From assembly GCA_020205615.1 (NCBI GenBank), contig CM035151.1, forward strand, positions 17,710,322 through 17,774,321: a stretch of DNA of 64,000 nt. Reading direction: 5' to 3'. Position numbers and translations under genes: made by a program. The stretch's first letter is position 1; each line of letters begins with the position of its first letter. Of the stretch, positions 58,501 to 64,000 are shown one piece after another. The stretch comes from Panax quinquefolius. Its lineage: Eukaryota; Streptophyta; Magnoliopsida; Apiales; Araliaceae. The notes below the pieces were generated by a model. It was not told the origin of the DNA, ran no database searches, and saw nothing but the letters and a program-made list of their open reading frames with translations.

Positions 58501-58930
58501 CCAACATTATAGAAAATATTAAAATAAGAATTTGATGTAATGTGCAATGTGATGTGTATATTTGTGGTAAATGTAAATATAATAATATTTATATATTTAT
58601 TGTGTTTGAACAAATTGTTCAAAAGAAATTTGAATATAGAAGGTAAATAAATAGAGGAGTATACAAAAATTTATTGCATATATTAAAGATATTAAAATAA
58701 TTTAGAAGCTAAATTATTTTAATATAAGTAAATGATGGTATCTTGTATATTATCTTATTTTAATTGTATGTAAGGTAATATCAATGAAAAATATTAGAAT
58801 AATCTAATATTAGGAAATTATTGTATTATGTATATTATCTTATTTTTATTACATGAGACAGTATATATAGAAAATATTAAAATAATTTAATAAAGTGTAA
58901 TTTAATTATCTTGTATATTATCTTAGTTTA
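58500..58930 (+). repeat. AT-rich degenerate tandem repeat
   Basis: Three loose copies of AAAATATTAAAATAATTTA ... CTTGTATATTATCTTA at about 58685, 58785 and 58872, spacing 85-100 bp. Confidence 0.55.
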
Positions 58931-60974
58931 GGTTGGTTGTTAGCTAACAGTGCACGCAAGGTGTTTGTTAAAAGTCTTATATGGACTGTTCTTATTATAA
59001 ATCAAATATTAGACAAAAACAAGGCTTAGGATAGATTCATATATGACATGTGATGATAATTAGAGAGCTTGAGTGTATTAGATTAGAACGAAAAATAATT
59101 TCAAGCCAAAACGAAAGTCAAAATTTAGTGTGACAAGCCAATTGTGAGCACTGTTTTAAACAGCGTAAAGAACCCGAAATTGAGAGTTTATAACTTCTAA
59201 ATGTAGTCCCATATGCTATGTATAACATGTGTTAAAATGGTTATAATCCAGTATATGAGCTAATAGTAATGAGGTCGCAAAACGGGCATGTTGGAGACAG
59301 GGTTGCTGCCCATGGCAGCATCAATGATGATGTTTGGCGAAGGCTGGGGGCTTCCCTTGGGCTCTCAGCTAACACACTTAAATTGATTAAGATGCACGGC
59401 TAATAATATACTATAATAAGTGAGTACATCACCTACATAATATTCAAAATTCAACATAAATAGATCAAAGCAGCGAAGAACGAAAAGTTAACAAAACAAG
59501 ACAGAAGAAGGAGTTGCTGCCCATTGGCAGCAGCAGTTAGCAACAAGGAAGTAGTTGCTGCCTATTATTAGCAGCAGCAAACAGCGAGCAACAGCAGTTA
59601 CTGCAAGGTAGTAGTAGTTATGGCTGCTTTGATGAGTCACTTTTGGCTTCATAGTTAATTCGTTAAAATTACCCACAAAGGTTGATTTTTGGTTTCCTTA
59701 AATAGATGGGAACATGATTTATAACATATTTAAAAATGGTTTTAATCCGTCATATAAGTTACAAGTAATAAAGTTGGGATGTAGCATGAGGGTGCAGGGA
59801 TGCTGCCCATGGCAGCAGCAAGCATCATCGAACAGCTGCTATAGCAGCGTGGGGGAGCCATTTTTGACTTCAAGGTTTAGTTCGATAACTTACCCATAAA
59901 GTTTAGTTTCTAAAATTCCTAAAGAGACAAATACATGAGTTACGACATATTTACAATTCAATATAATTGAATTAGTAATCTATAAGATGAAAGCCAAGCG
60001 TGGAGCCGTTAAGCCAAGTAAGGGGCTGTTTTGGCATTATTTAGAAATGTGATAGTATTTAACACGTTGGTGCATGGAAATGAAACTATAAATTATTACG
60101 AAAACTATACGTTACCTATACAAGTCATAATTGCACTTAATACATAATCTACGTTAAGTATTCACCTTGAATACATAAATTATGTATAAAAAGAATAGAA
60201 TACTCATGTATTAAGATACAAGAGGGTTATAATCTAAAATAGTGTGGTATTCATAAACTAAAATCATGTCAAAGTTTACTAAAGCGATAAAAGAGTATCG
60301 TGATTAAAAGAATAAACGTTTTTGAAAAGAATATAAGAAATTTTCAAAAACGAGAATTAAAAGCTAATGATGTGGCCAATATGGATAATGTAATATATAA
60401 CTAATAAGGTTATATGACATGAACGCATAACTAATATGTTTTGTATGTGACGGTAATTACTAGAAGTCCTGAAAATAAGTTAAGCATGTCCTGATGCACC
60501 AAGACGAATATAAAACGCAGTCTAACAACCATATGATGCGTATATTCATTCGGAGCATACTAGCAGCTATAAAAGCGATATGTAAACATAATATATATGG
60601 ATAATACATCTGTATGTTGAGAATACATGTATAGTGTGAAAAGCTATTTAAAAATTATACTTAGAAATTGATCAACGATTTTTGAAATACAAAGCAAAAA
60701 TTATGAATATGGAGTTGAAAACTCATTATTGACATATATAAGCTATGTATATACATAAAATATACAAATAAACACGTTAAGCATGAAAAGATATATATTA
60801 TACATGCAAAACGAAGTCTAAGTTACTCACTAAAGCAAAGTTAAGGTATATGTAACTATTAGTTTACATATAGATGCATATAAAGCTTGTAAAAGCAATG
60901 TAAAAAGTTTATAAACTGTAAATGCAATATATTGGTGTCTTAAAAGCTGTATGGAAACTTTTTACGAGATTATG
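58931..60974. other. Unclassified repeat-like DNA with GCTGCC-CATGG-CAGC hairpins
   Basis: No gene. Two diverged units of about 240 bp (around 59200-59400 and 59700-59900) each contain TTATAACATRT..TTAAAAATGG followed by a TGCTGCCCATGGCAGCA motif, with another at 59514. From 60000 to 60970 the sequence is AT-rich without recognised elements. Confidence 0.5.
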
Positions 60975-61377
60975 TGTGAGACCCCGAATTTTATGAAATA
61001 AAAGTATTCAAATTTTTTTCTATTTTGGTAAATAGCACGGTATTGATTATTAATGCTTACGTGATAAGTCACTCAGTTTTGTTTTATTGGTAATATTAAT
61101 GTAATAATACAGAAAATCTTTTTATATAAAATAGAATACTTTTATAAAGTTATTCTATAAATAGAATATATTATATTCTATTATGCGTAGTGTTGCGTTA
61201 AGGTCTCGTAGATAGTGTTTTGCATAGTAAAATCTTTTATAAAGTTATTCGTTTTATTATATTATAAATAGAATATATTATATTTTATTTAAAAGATTTT
61301 GCTTTAAATATGGACCGTCAGATTAAAGTAAATCAATCTGGACCGTTCATGAGTTGGGTACTATGCAGTCCATTTTT

Positions 61378-61386
61378 CTATAAATA
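61378..61386 (+). promoter_or_regulatory. TATA box of the right-edge LTR
   Basis: CTATAAATA followed by GAAGCTCATTC, the same context as in the A LTRs on the other strand. Confidence 0.7.
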
Positions 61387-61589
61387 GAAGCTCATTCATT
61401 CATTATTTCTTACTTAATTCAATGAAAACAGAGAGAGAAACTATAGAGAGAAAGAAGAAAAGTGTTCTGCTACTTCACTACTTCTATATCCAGTACTCTT
61501 CTTTCTAAGGTAGGGAATATTATTTGTTGTACTCGTAAGGGGTACTCTTTCTTTCTTATTTATGAAGAGAACTTCTGTTATTCCATTCT

Positions 61590-61920
61590 TTATTATTATG
61601 TTGGAATAACCTGTCTATGCAAAGTACTGCATACATGGTGAAATTCTTCTAATATTCCATTCTTTATTATTCTGTTGGAATATCTCGTCTCATGCGCTTT
61701 TACTGTGGGACCGGTTACATTATTTATTATTACGTCGGAATATCCCGATGCAATGCGTTACTGTTGGACCGGTTCCATTATTTATTATTCTCATGGGGAA
61801 TAAACTTGGATTTGTAGTCCATCGACGCGCATGGTGAATCCTTTTATTATTCCATTCTTTATTATTCTGTTGGAATAACCTGTCTATGTGGATTACCACA
61901 TGCATGGTGAATGATCCTTC
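61590..61920 (+). repeat. Tandem array in the right-edge LTR
   Basis: Five or so diverged copies of ATTCCATTCTTTATTATTCT with GTTGGAATAACCTGTCTATG, and GGGACCGGTT variants; the counterpart of the 57-bp array in A1/A2. Confidence 0.75.
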
Positions 61921-62779
61921 GTATTCATACGAATAGTATTTTCATTAAAAAGGGGTTTCTGCCAGGGGCAGATTCGTAATTTTTCTGACCCTCAAAAATT
62001 CTGGAAAAATTTGAAATGATAATTTGATGAGTTTTCTAGATTGTGTCCAAAAATGGCGATTTTTGGATGTATAGATTAAGAGTTATGGATTTTATGAGAA
62101 AAGACTATTTTAAAAGTAAACCCTTATAACTCCTTGTGGTTAACTCCAAAATTGGTGAAATTTTTATTGAGAGTACATGTATATAACAGGAGTATACCCT
62201 ATAAATTTCGGAATTTTTGGACAAAAGTATAATTTATGATAAATATCTAAATATTCGGCAGTTTTAGCCATATGAAAAATAGTAAATGAATTTTAAAAAT
62301 TCTGAGAAAAATATATGTTCAAGATGGGACTATATTCTGCTAAATCCCAGAAAAGAAATATTTTTGGGACTGATTTGGTATTTTTCATGAAAATGAACTA
62401 GTTATGAGTAAATGAATTAAATATGTTATGTGAAGTAACAAAATTGGAAAATATGATTTTATGGCTAGAAAATCCTATATAAGGTTTATGTAGATTTTTG
62501 ATGAGTAATTTGATTATTGGTGATGAAATCTTATAAGTATGACATTTTGAATGATTAAAAGCATTATTTGGAAAAGTATAAACAATTAAATGTAATTGTT
62601 TATAAGTTTAAGTGATTAAAATATTGTTATAGTATTAATGATATTAGATTATGATTTTATTAAGTGATTGATAATGTCCGGATAAATTTAAAGTTTTTAA
62701 TATTTATCCTTGATTTAGTTTGATTAATGCTTATAATATTGTCATCATCCTCATATTTATATTGTGTTAAAAGTCATCT

Positions 62780-63370
62780 TTAGCCAGTAGTGCATAGATG
62801 GACTTTTTGTATGATTACGATAGGGATTATTCTAAGATAATCATGATAGTAATGTTACAAATGATGTGAAAAAAAGTCCTCGTTGGCCGTAGTGCGTTGA
62901 TGGGACGAGTTTTTGGTATGATTATGGCTATGGATTCTTCTTGACCAAGGTGCAAAGATGAATTATTTTATAGCATGATCAGGACCGTTGATAAAAATAC
63001 GATTATATTTGGCCCGTAGTGCATGGATAATTTGTGGTTGTGATACTAATGAAAAAGTCCTCATTGGCCCGTAGTGCATTGATGGACAGTTTTTGGTATG
63101 ATTATGGCTATGGATTCTCTTCAGCCAAGGGTGCAAAGATGAATTGTTTTATGGCATGATCAGGACCGTTGATGAAAACACGATTATCTTTGGCCCGTAG
63201 TGCATGGATAATTCGTGGTTGTGATACTAAAGAATATCCTTGTCCTGTAGTGCAGGGATGATTCGATGATGTGGATTATTTATTGAGCTGAGTCTCAGCA
63301 ATGAAATATTAATTCATGGATGTGATAATAATGAATATCTTTGACCGTAGTGCAAAGATGATTTAATGAT
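62780..63370 (+). repeat. GCCCGTAGTGCA repeat array in the right-edge LTR
   Basis: At least eight copies of a (GG)CCCGTAGTGCA-TGGATGA-like motif. Two long units of about 180 bp, starting AAAAAGTCCTC near 62874 and 63053, are close to identical. Confidence 0.85.
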
Positions 63371-64000
63371 TACGAGCATGAATTGTGATTTGGTATAACC
63401 ATGATTTTTGATGTTTCAGGTGAAGATATGTGATGAAATTATCTTCGTCCTGGTGCGAAAAGGAATTTAGAATCACAATTATGATTATGAGTTATTCATA
63501 TGATTGTGGACAGGAATTGTTGATTGATGTTATAGGGATAAAACATTATTGGTGGACTTTTAACATGGAGAATATAATAAACCTGATGGTCTGTTTGACT
63601 CTTCTAATGGATTGCTCGTTCCGCTGCAACTATGGTTGAAAAGTTTTATCATCTACCATATGTTCCAAATCTCTGATTTATTATTGATGAAAGTTGTTGA
63701 TAATTTAATTATCTTTAGTCATGATATTCTTTATTGAAATTTAGTTGTGCTCACACCCTTTTCGCTTAACAATTCCTTTGGTGTAATAAGAGTGTTCTTG
63801 GTGAGAGTGTTCACGGGTCGAGCGGGGATAACGAGGGAATAGAACGGTGGTCTCTAGTTTGTGAAGGTTCTCTCTAAACAAGATAGAAAAGTGTGTTGTA
63901 TTCTATACAACATTTAGTAGTTATATTTGGTGAATCAAATAGGGTGGGGTGAACCCAACTTTGGAAGGTGTTTTGTCACTATCATACAAGATGTCTAATG

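Larger units (their letters stand above)
60975..64000 (+). mobile_element. Partial gypsy LTR related to family A, continuing past the window
   Basis: It starts TGTGAGACCCC, matching the TGTAAGACCCC end of family A LTRs, in plus orientation. It shares the ordered blocks of family A: TTTTATTATATTATAAATAGAATATAT-type stretch, GGACCGTCAGATTAAAG, the TATA box with AGCTCATTC, AGAGAGAAACTATAGAGAGA, GGTAGGGAATATTATTTG, a TTCCATTCTTTATTATTCTG tandem array, and GCCCGTAGTGCATGGAT repeats. No internal domain or terminal CA is reached, so at least 3 kb of LTR is present. CAG/CTG sites are mostly intact here, unlike in A1/A2. Confidence 0.82.

Overview
The window is nuclear DNA from a flowering plant, most likely a eudicot. 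It is AT-rich, full of long (TA)n tracts and LTR retrotransposons, and carries CACTA and foldback DNA elements, a probable mitochondrial DNA insertion and a fragment of the plastid-signalling gene GUN4. Only two ordinary host coding regions can be supported. One is the last 25 codons of a C2H2 zinc-finger/EAR gene on the + strand at the left edge. The other is a complete 199-aa TAC1/SUPERMAN-type C2H2 zinc-finger/EAR gene on the - strand at 43.8-44.4 kb. They are paralogues lying tail to tail, about 44 kb apart.

Layout. 0-6 kb: end of the first zinc-finger gene, AT-rich intergenic DNA, several (TA)n tracts and a foldback element with repeated TACGATCGTA palindromes. 6.05-6.65 kb: truncated GUN4 fragment abutting a foldback MITE. 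6.73-34.05 kb: compound nest of LTR retrotransposons, all reading on the - strand. Two copies (A1, A2) of a chromodomain-bearing Ty3/gypsy family with about 2.5-kb LTRs form the ends. A1 is interrupted in its RT by a second gypsy family (B, 3.66-kb LTR). A2 is interrupted in its zinc knuckle by a 9.28-kb copia element (TSD GATGT). B is fused in frame, in the middle of its RT, to the gag of A2, so B's 3' half and much of A1 and A2 are missing. 34-43.8 kb: intergenic DNA with two related LTR-like units, one a clear solo LTR (TSD GAGAC). 43.8-44.6 kb: TAC1-like gene and promoter. 45-48.4 kb: Stowaway-like MITE, a small foldback element and a 1.47-kb palindrome, the last two embedded in (TA)n. 48.4-53.66 kb: defective CACTA (En/Spm) element with relics of a TNP2 transposase gene and a Transposase_24-type second gene. 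53.76-54.53 kb: MULE-like foldback MITE (imperfect 9-bp TSD). About 55.0-58.5 kb: mitochondrial-like segment (NUMT candidate) interrupted by a 328-bp copia-type solo LTR (TSD GAGCA). 58.5-60.97 kb: unclassified repeats. 60.98 kb to the end: start of another gypsy LTR, in + orientation and related to family A.

There are no operons or RNA genes that I can support. The genes do not form one pathway. The locus is a pair of duplicated zinc-finger repressor genes separated by repeated transposon insertion and recombination. Differences between paired LTRs cluster at CAG/CTG sites. This may reflect base-calling error on methylated DNA as much as age, so frameshifts in families A and copia should be read with caution.
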